DNA of 64,000 nucleotides from positions 73,666,688 through 73,730,687 of the forward strand of contig NC_056000.1 in NCBI RefSeq assembly GCF_018446385.1, written 5' to 3'. This document shows, one piece after another, positions 26,715 through 38,745 of the stretch (positions are counted from its first letter, which is position 1; each line of letters begins with the position of its first letter). Both the position numbers and the translations under genes were made by a program. The notes beneath the pieces are model-generated. The model was given only the letters and a program-made list of their open reading frames with translations, ran no database searches and was not told where the DNA came from. Source of the stretch: Zingiber officinale. Taxonomy: Eukaryota > Streptophyta > Magnoliopsida > Zingiberales > Zingiberaceae.

Positions 26715-28201
26715 TGTTAGTGTGTGCACTTATGTGCCAAGACACTTCTTATGTGTTTTGTGGATAATTATTTAATAAAGGTAAGTATTTATCATCAATT
26801 ATTTACTTTTATATACGTATATAATTAATGATAAAGTCTCACAGATTAATGAGTATATTAATATAAAAATAGTCCTTGATCGGACAGATATCTAGAGGGG
26901 ACATGGATATCTAGATCAACGCTGAGTATGACTAGGTCGAGATAAACCGGAGGGATAGATATCCAAGTTGTATTTGGGGGTGCCTTGAGTTTAGAGGTAC
27001 ACTGGACACGACCCGCTCAAGAGGAGATCACATATTAAGCATCATTGATTATTCCTCTTATGAACGAGTGTAACTGATCTTTTGACTTGAGACCTTCATT
27101 TATTCTATACGTGGAGTTATGTGTTTTGATGCTGTTAAAAATAGACTTTAATCGGATTGTGATTAATATGGTAGTTGGGTGTATGACAAAGCGTAGAGAG
27201 AATAGTGTTGAGTCAATAGAGGATTCATCGCTTTCTTGGATTAGGAGTTAACATCCTGGCCGCTTGATAGAGATATTAGTGACTCAAAATCCATGGTCAT
27301 GGGAGGAATAATTCATCATTCAAGAGGAGTCTAGTATATCTTGGAAATCAAGTAAAACAATTAATTTGGTAATGATGCATAATGTATCGAATTAATTGAG
27401 ATGTAGGCTTAGATGAAGAGATTGAATTACATAGTAATCAGTTCATAGTGGTTTACAGTTTATGACTGATATTAATTTTATCGCGTTGGGTGACTAAAAA
27501 CTGTTGCTAGACGATTACCTTAGTTTGTGTATGGATTTACACTGCCTTCGTGTATAAAACCTAGAGGGTCGCCCGCATAGCACGTAGACATGAACAATGG
27601 TATCGGAAGCTAGTCGAGATAAAGATTAAATATGGATTTATTTGATACAAAGAAGAGAGAATTCGAATAGCCATAATCATGATGATTAATGGAGAATTCG
27701 AAGAGTCATCATAATGATAATTAATGAAAAATTTGAAGAGTTATCATAATGAAGGTTATAAATGAAGAATTTATGGAGCCTATAACTCTTCATCTTCCTA
27801 ATTAATGAAGATCATAAATGATGAATTTATTGAGAACTTAACTCTTCTTATTCCTTGGAGGCTATAAGTAACCATCCTCGGAAAGATGCGAGAGTAGAAT
27901 TGATTCTCTCCGAGTTTCCCTCGTCAACTTCTTCTTCGTTCGGAAGAGATCGTAGTGCTTCCAAGGCTTTGTCGATCCAAGAGGCTAGCACCTAACGGAT
28001 CATGTCAAGTTCGTGATCTAGTGCACGTGGATACCGCTAGAGGAGTCACACGTGGGGCTCTTATATGTCTTATCTGTCTGTGATATTATTTACACCCATC
28101 GAGGACTCGAGGTATGTTTTATATTATTTTATGTAAAACTATATTCACCACGAAAGATCTATGATTCAATATATGTCTTCCGCTGCGCTCCAAACCCAAC
28201 A
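26715..28201 (+). repeat. Copia-B 5' LTR
   Basis: Starts TGTTAGTGTGTGCAC and ends AACCCAACA directly before the primer-binding site. A TATAAGTA box lies near 27863. The 3' LTR starts TATTAGTG and ends CCAATA, so both its terminal dinucleotides have mutated. Confidence 0.95.
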
Positions 28202-28202
28202 C

Positions 28203-28214
28203 TGGTATCAGAGC
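28203..28214 (+). other. Copia-B primer-binding site
   Basis: TGGTATCAGAGC, the complement of the initiator tRNA-Met 3' end, one base from the 5' LTR. Confidence 0.96.
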
Positions 28215-29031
28215 AAGGTTTGTGGTTGGATCATATAGTACGACGCTGATTCTTCAAAATTTATTTGAAGAGTCAGTGTTTCAAGAGATTTCAATGAAAT
28301 CTTAATTTCTTTATTGCAAGTTATATGCCGTAACATTTCATGATAGAAATGGATTTTGTCTAAAACCTATAAAGTAATACGTGTTGTAATTTAGATATAA
28401 ATTCCTTATGACATAAGTAAATTAACATGTTAACATCTCCGAGACCTATTTGTCTTAAAAGACTAAGAGGATTAATGGAGATAGATCTCATAATGAGATT
28501 ATGAAAATGCACAAGAAGTTAATTATGGTGAGACATTTTAATAATTATAAAATCCCTTAAATATATTAAAGTCAAGATCTGTCAAAAGCCCTCCACTAAT
28601 AACTATGATGATAGTTAGAGTTTTTACATAAGTCGGTATAGCTCAGCTGTGAGCTTGTGTCAAAACATCTATAATTTATCATAATTATTAGTGGGTCGAC
28701 TTAACTCAAATTCGTTGACTTGTTTAGCTCAGCTAAGGTTAATTGATTTGAGGGGCAAGTGTTAAGAATATAAGGCTCAACAAGAACATATCGAAAGTCA
28801 CATAGATTTGTGATTTGCAAGTTAAGGCTTACTTGATGAATGTAGCATGTAGGTACAACTCAGCTGTGTGCATTCTATATGATTCAGGGTTTTGGTCCTA
28901 TTAGGAATTGTTACCAACCAATTCCCGATTCTAACAGTGAGGGTTGTTGGACTTGAATAAAATAATAGGAGTTATAAAATACCTTTATTAAATATATTCC
29001 ACAAATACTAAAACTTTGCTTTAAATTTTAG
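28215..29031 (+). other. Copia-B 5' leader with three related stem-loop motifs
   Basis: Non-coding. Stem 1: 28593-28613 pairs with 28677-28694 (about 18 pairs with a small bulge). Stem 2: 28700-28711 pairs with 28746-28751 and 28761-28766 (12 pairs around a bulge). A weaker third stem uses GAATG near 28839 and CATTC near 28871. Each loop region holds a copy of one motif: TAGCTCAGCTGTGAGC, TAGCTCAGCTAAGG or AACTCAGCTGTGTGC. Copia-A has the same plan with a different motif. Confidence 0.6.
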
Positions 29032-31812
29032 ATGGCAAACACAAGTACCTTATCACTACAAAGTATTCTTGAGAAAGAGAATATCCTCCTCGGTTCCAAC
29101 TACCTGGATTGGCATAGGAAACTGAAAATCGTCTTAAGACACGAGAGGAAAATTTACGTGCTCGAAGATGAACCACTGAAAGAGCCTACACCCAATGCTT
29201 CAAAGGAATATCAGTCATATTATTCTCAGTATATGGAAGATGCACTGGATGTGCAATGTATCATGCTATCTTTTATGTCTCCCGAGTTACAGAGACAGCA
29301 TGAGAACATGAGTGCTAGGGAGATTGATCAACACTTGCGTGAGCTCTTCCAAGAGAGTGCGAGAGTAAAGAGGTATGCAACCTCTCGAGCACTATTTCGT
29401 ACCATGCTGGAGGAAGGAAACCAAGTTGGGTCTCATGTACTCAAGATGATCGGGTACATAGAGAGGCTCGAGAGCTTAGGTTCTAAGTTAGACCAGGAAT
29501 TGGCTGTTGACCTAATCCTGTCGTCACTACCTCCATCATTTTCTCAGTTTGTGTTGAACTTCAACATGAATAGCATGGACAAGAGTTTGACTGATCTGAT
29601 GGTAATGCTGAAAACTGCTGAGAAGGATATGAAGGTAAATCCTTCACTGCATGCAATGATGGTCAGAAATACCAACAAGCGCCCTAGCACCGGGAAGTTC
29701 AATCCCAAGGCTAATGCAGTGAAGAATCCTAAATATCAAGCTCAGAAGAAGCTTAAGAAAGGGATGCAGGTACCCTAATCTGATGAGAAGGAGGCCATGT
29801 GCTTCCATTGTGGCAAGAAAGGTCACTGGAAGAAAAATTGCTATATTTTCATGAAGAAGAATGTCAGTGGAGCAGATGCTTCAGGTATCTTTATGATAGA
29901 GTGCAATCTTTCTATTTCTTCATCATGGGTCATAGATTCTGGAAGTAGTTCTCACATTCATGCCAATATGCAGGGTCTAAGTGACTTCAGACGGTTGTCT
30001 AAGGGCAAAATGGACCTACGAGTAGCTAATGGAGCGAGAGTTGCTGCATTAGCTGTAGAAACCTATTCAATAAATTTGCTTAGTGGACTTATTTTGAATT
30101 TAGAAAACTATTATTTTGTTCCTAGTTTCTCAAAGAATATCATTTCGGTGTCAAGTTTAGACACCAAAGGATTTGTATTTCAATTCAAGGACAAGTTATG
30201 TTCCTTTTATTTGAATAATATATTCTATGGGAATGATTCATTGAATAATGGTCTTTATGTTCTTAACTTAGATGAACCGATCTATTGTAATGAAAGTAAG
30301 AAACAAAAATTACATGACTCAAACTTAACATATCTCTGGTAATGTACACTTGGTCATATAACCTAGAAACACATCGCTAGATTACTCAGTAATGGGTATT
30401 TGGACTCTTTTGAATTAGAGCCTATAGATACATGTGAAGCATGTTTACAAGGCAAAATGATCAAGAAGCCATTCACCAAGATAGGTGAACGGGCAAAGGA
30501 ACCACTAGAACTCATAGATAGTGATGTTTGTGGGTCATTGCAAGTTCAGGCTAGAGGAGCGTATACCTACTTCGTGACTTTTATTGACAATTTAAGTAGA
30601 TATGGATATGTCTACTTAATGAGACATAAGTCTGAAACTCTAGACAAGTTTAAGGAGTTCAAGAATGAGGTAGAAAATCAACATGGCAAAAAGATTAAGG
30701 CCCTTTGAAGTGATCGAGGTGGCGAGTATCTAAGCCAAGAGTTCATTGATTACCTAAAAGAGTGTGGGATAATTTCTCAACTTACACCTCCTAGAACGCC
30801 GGAGTGGAATAATGTTTCAGAAAGGAGAAATCATACATTCATGGATATGGTTAGATCAATGATGAGTCATGTAAGTCTTCCAATGTCATTTTGGGGGTAT
30901 GCCTTAGAAACAACAACACACACACTTAACCAAGTTCCAACCAAGACTGTAGATATGACTCCTTATGAATTATGGTTTGGAAAGAAACTAAATTTGTCTT
31001 ATCTTAAGATATGGGGTTGTGATGCTTATGTGAAGAATGAAAATTCTAATAAGCTTGCAGCAAGATCCATAAAATGTACATTTGTAGGTTATCCCAAAGC
31101 TACAATGGGATATTATTTTTATCTCCCAAGTGAGCACAAAGTTATTGTTGCTCGATATGCTATTTTCTTGGAAAAGGAATTTATTTTTAAAGAAAGTAGT
31201 GGGAGTAAAGTAAGTCTTGAAGAAATTATAGACCCTATAAACAGGTTGGAAGATGAACAGTTGAATAATGAGACAGTGTCACAAGTACAAGTGTCTCCTT
31301 TATCCGAGACTGCTCAAGAAACGCGAGATCAACGTAAGTCTACAAGAATACACCGAGAGCTAAACAGATATGGTTGGTTGGTAACCCAAGATGAGGAAGT
31401 GTTACTCATCGAAGATGATGAACCTTCGACTTATGAAGAAGCAGTTACTTCAAATGATTCTGAGAAATGGCTGGAAGCCATGAAATCTAAAATGGACCCC
31501 ATGTACACCAACCAAGTTTGGGAGTTGGTTGATGTGCCAGTTGGGATAAAACCCATAGGGTGAAAATGGATCTTCAAGAAAAAGATTGACATGGATGGGA
31601 ACATCAGTACCTATAAAGCTAGGCTTGTGGTAAATGGTTTCAATCAACGTCATGGAATTGACTATGATGAAACATTTTTGCCCGTTGCAATGCTTAAGTC
31701 CATTAGAATTTTGCTAGCTATAGCGGCTTACAAGGACTACGAGATTTGGCAAATGGATGTTAAAATTGCTTTCCTAAATGGAAGGTTACAGGAGGAAGTA
31801 TATATGGTACAA
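29032..31812 (+). pseudogene. Copia-B gag, protease, integrase and RT N-part, broken
   Basis: ATG at 29032 opens a 248-residue UBN2-type gag ending at a stop (29776-29778). The frame continues with the zinc knuckle CFHCGKKGHWKKNC (about 29800-29842), a DSG protease site (WVIDSGSSSHI), the GAG-pre-integrase region, an integrase core (IDSDVCGS...SDRGGEY) and the RT start (QMDVKIAFLNG). Stops interrupt at 30340-30342, 30706-30708 and 31561-31563, the last two where Arg and Cys are expected. The frame is cut after VYMVQ at 31812 by the Athila-like insertion and resumes at 46724. Confidence 0.93.
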
Positions 31813-33541
31813 TGTTGTATCTCCGCAAGTGTACAGAAATATCGCAAGTAATATAAAAGATTATCGTATCTACAGGGACTGGAATAAGCACTAAGAATAT
31901 CTCAAAACGAATTAGCTAGACAACAAATCAATGGATTAACAAAGTCTAGGTGTAACTATGAAAAGTAAATAAAAGAATGAAAGAATAGACAACAAGAATA
32001 AAGGCAATGATAAGGGTTATTCTAGGTGTTTTGGTTTCTTTGTAAGGTTCTTCAATGTAAACGATCTACCAAATCCTTTTTCTCAATTATCCATCATTTG
32101 TATAAGGTTGTCGGTTCTCTCTTACAATAGAGAATCGACCTAGGACTAAAATCTATACTTAGATTGATCAATTAGGAATAAATCTATGTTGTCCTTACAC
32201 GGGCTTGCCTGTCACGAGTGTCCCTCGGAAAATCAACATAAGAATCCATCACTTATCAACCCATCAAGATATAAAGATTAATGCATAAATCTATCCTACC
32301 CTCTTGAAATATCTAATTTCCCCTTCAAGATAATCCCTCAAACGTCCTTACACGGGCATGTTTCTGTCACGAAGATCCCTCGGAAAATCGAATGAAGAAA
32401 TACCTCTACAAGATCGACAAGATATCCGAACATTCAATCAAGCATGGTAATTAAGCACAATCACAACATTCCACACAAGATCAAATAGATACAAAACAGG
32501 ACAAAATCATAGAAATAGAAAATTGGCATATCCACAAGAGTTTTACATCAAGATTTCCTTACAAATACTCCCTCCATCCTAGAACAAGATATCTACTCCA
32601 TAAATCGAAGAAAGAATCCGAAAGAAACAAAGATTACAAGCATTTCTAAACCCTCAAATCCAAGAAAGGAGAGAAAGAAAACTTATCTACGGAGAAGAAT
32701 GGTCTTCGGATCCAATCCTTCGATCTTGGAGTTGAATCGGTGAAGATCTTCCCTTAGATCACCCAGAAATCCACCCAAGAATGGAAGGAATCGCCCAAAT
32801 CTTCCCTTCTCCCCAAAAGGGAGAAGATCCCCTTTCAAATCAAGGAGGAAAGCTTATATAGAGGTGAGGTTTGGGCGCCACACGACCCCGAGGCACAACC
32901 GTGTGAGGTTCACACGGCCTGCCTCACTTCCCTCTCTACACAACTCACACGACCGTGTGTGAGACACAGTCGTGGCACACCCAGCATCTGCTATCTTCGC
33001 ATGACCGTGTAGATCTACACGACCATGTCATTCTTCTCTTCTAGAAACCTTACACGGCCGTGTGGTTCACACGACCATGTCATTTTTCTCCTTTGGAAAC
33101 CTTACACGGCCGTGTAGATCTATACGACCATGTAAGTCTTCAACACTGGAATGCTAATATGACCGTGCACTACACACGACCTGCTCCTGCTGGCTCCATA
33201 TCTTGACACGGCCGTGTGAGGTTCACACGACCGTGGCAACTTCCTTCTCTGTTTCAGCTACATGGCTAGAAATCTTCACACGACCAGGGCAACCCCCCAT
33301 GGCAAGGTCGTGTGAGGTTCAGGAATGATGCCTTCCTCCTTTGCTCTGCTTACAGATTTGGCCTTGAACATGAAATCTTCATCAAATTCGACTTCTGTGT
33401 ACAAAAATTGCACAAAAGCAGATCTCCGAACAAAAAGAGTAAATATGCTAAAAGGAAAGCTGGAAGTACAAAAATACGTAGACAAAGTATGTGAATGTGC
33501 GTCAAAACATGCTAACAAGTGTATACAATCTACGCATATCA
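31813..33541 (-). repeat. Athila-like 3' LTR
   Basis: Plus-strand ends TGTTGTATCTCC and CATATCA. Bases 32870-33310 hold an array of ACACGGCCGTGT-like palindromes, next to a minus-strand TATA (CTATATAAG, 32853-32861). The polypurine tract (minus AAGTCTGGGGG) is at 33542-33557. Confidence 0.93.
32853..32861 (-). promoter_or_regulatory. TATA box of the Athila-like 3' LTR
   Basis: CTATATAAG on the minus strand, directly downstream in the transcription sense of the ACACGGCCGTGT array. The other LTR has the equivalent at about 46033-46042. Confidence 0.6.
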
Positions 33542-34934
33542 CACCCCCAGACTTAAACCTTTGCTTGTCCTCAAGCAAAATACTGCAATCACGATTCATA
33601 TATTCAAGAATTCATCATAATTCTTAATGCACTCTCCTAACTCTATCCACAAGTTTCATTAATGAGCATGATCATAGAAATAAACCTAGTATGACTTAAG
33701 CATAAGTCTCTTGTGTACGGTGTAAATAAGTAACTCAAAACCCTTCAAGTTTCAATCTATGTCCTAGTCAAGTCGTCATCAAGTTTGAATTCCTAATGTC
33801 TCCAGTGATAGACAAGTAACCAGTGATAGACACTTACTTGCCACACACTTGGTTCATATTTCTCAATCAACCCAAGGTCTCAAAGGCGTGCTCAATCTCA
33901 AGAGAATCTAAGCAATCATTTCCCCAGTAACCTAACTCGGTCTCAAAGGGGTGACTTGCTAGATTCCACTCACGACAACTGTTTTTTATATCTCTTATTC
34001 ACTTTTTTTTTTAATTTTTTTTTCATAAGTATTTGCATTGTGTAAAACTTATTTACAAATGTACTTTTGGCACAAATGTTGGGATATTTTGATTTTTCCA
34101 AATGAGCTTACATGATTTGAGCCTCATCCAGTAACCAAAATGAAGTTTGAGAAATCACCATGGAAACCAAGTACTAAACAAACAAGATGAATCATGACTA
34201 TTTCAATGATATCAACCATTCAAGCATCAAGTCAAAGTGTAGTGAAAATAAAGTCCTTAAGGTCAAGCCAAAACTAAAACTTATTTCTAATTGATACTTA
34301 GCTCAATTCATGCTACTCAAGATAGAGAAAAGAAGTACACTAAAGATACTATCATCATTTACAATATCATGAATCAAGATAAAGAACGTGCTAACAATTT
34401 GCTGTAGGACAAGAAAACATAAAAATGGAGTTTGATGTTCTCAAGATGTATGCCACAAAAAATCAAAACAAAATGCAAGACATAAGCAAAAACAAAAACA
34501 AACAAAGAAAATCAAATGCATCTAATGCATCCCCCCAGACTTAAACTTTTCATTGTCCCAATGAAAACTAAAAACAATGTGGAGGAGATTTTAAGAGAAG
34601 TTACCAAGTGATGAGCTCCAAATGGTTGACATTCATGTTTTTAAAGATACTCCTCCATCCAATACTCATATTCCTCCACAACTTTGAATTCTACAACAAT
34701 AAGATGGACAAGAAAAATTAAGTAGAGGATACATGTTTATTATAAAGAGAGAACTAAAGACATAGAAGAAAATAAGGAAAATGAACTTGGGTTACCTCCC
34801 AAAAAGCGCTTGTTTAAGGTCATTAGCTCGACCACCTCATTAGATTCATCTAAATCTTGCTCTTGGAGGGGTAAGATATTTCAACACCCTCCTACCAAGG
34901 GCTCTTATTATGGAGGGAGCTTTCAATATAAGAG
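33542..34934 (-). other. Athila-like 3' non-coding region with a duplicated polypurine-like motif
   Basis: No coding frame. The purine-rich motif adjoining the LTR (plus CCCCCAGACTTAAAC, 33544-33558) recurs at about 34531-34545. The second copy may serve as an internal plus-strand primer site. Confidence 0.55.
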
Positions 34935-36062
34935 TTAAAAGTGAAGTATCGCTCTCTCCATCTTCGTCTTCTTTAAAGTTCTTTCGGGTGGTTGAAGACG
35001 GTTCAGATTGAGCTTCCAATTATTAGCCCAAGTGAAATTTGCACATGCAAAGAAAATACAAATCTCCCACAAACATATTAGATAAGATAGAGTCATAACC
35101 ATATTAAGATAAGCAGAATAAGAAATAAAAATTGAATCACATCCAACAAAGTCAAAGATAGGTACCTCTATAAAATTTTCCAAAAGATCACAAGAAATAC
35201 TAACCTTACTTTGCTGAGAAATACCTAAAATTTCTAAACATGTAGATGTGACTTCCTCTGAATCAAAAGATGGTTCTGGCTCTGGCTCAGGTGTGGGCGA
35301 TATCAAAGATGGTGATTCTTGAGACTCAACCATATCTACATGAGTCCCTACATATTGTTCCACAACATAATCAATTCTTACAACCTCTAAAGGTTGTATG
35401 AACATAGGTGGTGATCCTTGAGATGCTGCTTCCACAACACAGTTCCCTACACATTTTTCCATATTATCATCATCAACACATACATCAAAAAATAAACCAA
35501 CATCTATATCCTCAATAGGAGAATCAATAACAAGAAGATCAATAACTTCACTTGCAGTTTTAAGTTGATCTACAACATCACATTTATCATCTGAAAATTC
35601 AATGTCACTATAACACCCTATAATATTTGGAGGTAGATTTGAAAACTTATTTACCACTGCATTATCAATAAAATCCTCATCTGAAGAGTCCTCATCTTCA
35701 TATACATTCAAAAATCTGCACTCAACCATATTAGTATCACAGGATTTATCGAAGTCTTTATTTTCATTGACCCTCACTAACCTTTGTGGAAAAGGAACCC
35801 TTAGTGAAGGTCCTGGGAAAGATTTAACTTCCTTTTTCCCAAATTCCCTTTGAGCTTTTGGAGGAGGTTCAACTTGCTTATCTGGTGTTGGTATGATCAA
35901 TCGTTGAGGAAAAGGTACATGTGACCTTTGTGAACTTCCTGGAGTAATGGAACTGAGTTCTTATGATCTTCTATTGTTCTTCTTCTCAATTCTAAACAAA
36001 TCTTTCTTCAGAAGTTCTTCATGATTCTTGCCACTTCTCAACTTAATATCATTATCATTTAC
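34935..36062 (-). pseudogene. Athila-like gag C-terminus fused to an acidic, pol-less extension
   Basis: From 36062 the minus strand reads NDIKLRSGK, the counterpart of the TLRSGK motif at the end of Athila gag. After one stop a 321-residue open frame (35900-34935) carries VPFPQRL, another conserved Athila gag-end motif. The expected protease and RT are then replaced by about 250 residues rich in Asp, Glu, Ser and Val (EDEDSSDEDF, PEPEPEPSF), with a hydrophobic stretch near the end (YLNMVMTLSYLICLWEICIF) and a basic C-terminus. I do not recognise this extension. It could be a non-autonomous family's own domain or out-of-frame relics, but the long open frame argues for past selection. Confidence 0.65.
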
Positions 36063-37183
36063 TGTAGGACCGTGAACGTTCGATAGAGGGGGGGTGAATA
36101 TCGATTCGAGAATATCGAGTATAAGCGCAGCGGAAAAGTAAAGTAGACACAGTGTTTTTTACTTCGTTCGGAGCCTGTGACGACTCCTACTCGAAGGCCC
36201 GTACTCCGTGAGTACTTTCGTTAGGCAATCACTATCAATTCGAATATTACAAGGTTAAGTACAAGAATTGACAGATAAAGAAAATACCGACAATAGAATT
36301 AAAACAGAACCAGCACTGAGTCGGAGAGCTTTTCGTGGCGTCGCAAGAGCACAGCGCAGCAGATCTTGGATTCTAAGTTCATATAGAAGCTCTACCCTTG
36401 CCCCTTCTTTTATATGAAGCTCAGGGCGCCCCGGATCCCTTCCAGGCGCCCTGGTGAGACGTGGCAGGTCTAACCAGTGAGCTCCACGTGGCGACGCGCA
36501 ATCAGGATAAAGTTTGCCTCTCCGGGCGCCCTGACCTCCTCTTCTCCAGAAAGTCCTTCTCCTGCAAGAAAAGGTTAGTCCAAGGCAAATGTATCATTTA
36601 TAAACCGCAAAACAGATTGTTAGTACAGTTTATAGATTGGAAGCAAGATTATGACTTAGATTCCGTCTTTTCGAGACCGGAATCTAGTCACGATCTCGAC
36701 TTAGATATCCGAAATGGATCTAAGCCGGATCGACGCCTAATGTTCCCTTCCCGGGAACGCGTCCTCGCAATCACTCCCCTCCAGTGACTTACCTTACTTA
36801 CCCGCCAGACGTCCGGTCAGCCCGTCGACCCGTCTCGCCAGCTATCCGGTCAGCCTGTCGACCTAGCTGGACTTCTGCCAAGCGTCCGGTCAGCCCGTCG
36901 ACCCGCTTGGACTTCTCGCCAGCTATCCAGTCAGCCCGTCGACCTAGCTGGACTTCTCGCCAAGCGTCCGGTCAGCCCGTCGACCCGCTTGGACTTCTTG
37001 CCAGCTATCCGGTCAGCCCGTCGACCTAGCTGGACTTCGTGCCAGATATCCGGTCAGCCCGTCGGCCTGTCTGGACTTCTCCTGCACACTGGATCAAAGT
37101 GTCAGACAACAACAAAACTAACTTAACCTGATTTGTCATTCATCAAAACCTGGGTTAAATCGTTAGTGCTAACCGCACCAACA
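36063..37183 (-). repeat. Family C 3' LTR
   Basis: Ends TGTAGGACCG and CACCAACA on the plus strand. It carries the hairpin array 36805-37074 and a minus-strand TATA (CATATAAAAG) at 36407-36416. It lacks most of the GGGCGCCCGG block present in the 5' LTR (40640-40720), which explains most of the length difference. Confidence 0.95.
36805..37074 (-). repeat. Array of seven about 40-bp hairpin units in the family C 3' LTR
   Basis: Each unit has 7-bp outer arms, an inner GGTC/GACC stem and an 8-base loop, with a 3-base bulge on one side. The outer arms change between units but stay complementary: CCAGCTA/TAGCTGG and CCAAGCG/CGCTTGG alternate, with CCAGACG-type units at the edges. Unit 1 has lost the end of its right arm together with the linker. 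Confidence 0.88.
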
Positions 37184-37198
37184 ATCTTCCCCCTTTTG

Positions 37199-38745
37199 AT
37201 GGAATGACAACCTGGTTAAGTTAGTGAAAACATATGCAAGAAAAAATAAGCATTTAAAGGGTTTTTAAGTTAGTTTGTATTTTCAATTCTGGTTTAGCTA
37301 ACTTAACCACCTAACCCTCCCCCTTTGGCATTCATCAAAAATAAGCATGGATTAAGTAAGCATAGACTTCATACAAAGGAAAAAGGTTAAGATAATCTGG
37401 GGGAGTTTAAACTTTTTGAAAACTTGTTTAAAGCATTAGCTTTTAGATTTTAGAAAAATAGCTAAGTTTAGATAAACAAAATCTCAAACACAAGTGTATA
37501 AGTTCTAAATTTCAAGATCAAATTTTAAATTTTCAAAACAAGTTTCAATTTTGAAATGCTTTTCAAATAAGTTTTCAAAAATTCCAAGACTGAGTTTGAA
37601 AATTTTATTTTTCAAAACTGATTGAAAAATACTAGAAAAATTCAGTTTTCTAGAATACTAGAAAAGTACTAGTTTCAAAACCATGGTTTAAAATACTAGA
37701 AAAGTTCAGTTTTCAAGGACTAAGTAAAAAGGATAAAAAGTTTGTGATTTAAAACAAACAATTGTGAGTTGATTTAAGAAATTTTTCACAATTTTAAACA
37801 GGTTGATTTTGAAAATTGATTTTTAAACTTTGATTTTCAAAATTAAGTTTAAAATTCGATTTGAAAAACTGAATTAGTTTTATTTCTCCCCCTGAACCTG
37901 ACATAAAATTTTGAAAATATTTGCTAAATATATTCAAAGTAGAAAAAAATTGAGGTAGAATTTTATAGAGAGATTTTAAAGAGAAGATTTAAAAATAACA
38001 CTTAAGGAGATAATTAAAAACCTCCCCCTGAATTTGATACTCCTTTAATTTATTAATCCTCCTTATTTATTACTCCCCCTTAATATAAAATTTTACAACC
38101 GTAACATATTTTCGTACCTAAGTGTTTTAGGCGATTGTATAATTATCTTTATAAAATTGTTCATTTAAATTTGACTAAACGTAATTAACGTTAGATTCAG
38201 TTGAAATGAGTTAACCTTTAGTGTAATGTTAAGTAAGATAAGTTGTTATTAATTCAATAATTAATCAATAATAATAATTTATTGATTAAATTTTGCTTGA
38301 TTCAATAATTTAATATAATCTAAATTTTGTATTAATTGATGAAGGTATTAGTTATAATTTAACTTTTCATTTACTTCCTTTTAAGTTGGATTAACTTAGG
38401 TTAAAGTTGGTAGTAGTTTGAAGTTAAACTCGTTATTAAGCAAGGTTAAGTAAGGTTCAATTTAAGTCAAAATTTAATTATGTTTTAATAAAAATAATTA
38501 ATATTTTAAAGGTTGAAAAAAAAGAAAAGAAATGACTTAGAGTAATTTTAATATTTTTACTAAGGTTAAACCTAGGTTCTAATCAAATCAAGCTTAGTTC
38601 TCAAATAAAGTAAAACTTAAATAGTTAAGTTCTACTTATTAATTACATAATTAAGTTTAAAGTTAAAGTTAACGGAATTTAAGTTTTTAAGTTAGGTGTC
38701 TAAGTTTTAAATGAATTTAAAAGAATTATAATTTGTAATTTAGAT
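37199..38745 (-). other. Family C element 3' non-coding region
   Basis: Very A/T-rich, with repeated TTTTCAAAA-like words and several CTCCCCCTGAA motifs that on the sense strand are purine-rich. Multiple polypurine-like tracts of this kind are known from Sireviruses. No frame of note. Confidence 0.55.

Noticed and set aside
28630..28660. tRNA-like A box (TAGCTCAGCTGTG)
   Set aside because: No matching B box or cloverleaf follows, and the motif recurs twice more in the same copia leader, so a tRNA gene is not supported.
32870..33627. Frames in the Athila-like LTR (also at 46456-46870)
   Set aside because: They run through LTR sequence, occur in both LTRs, and the second fuses by chance with the Copia-B RT frame at the insertion junction.
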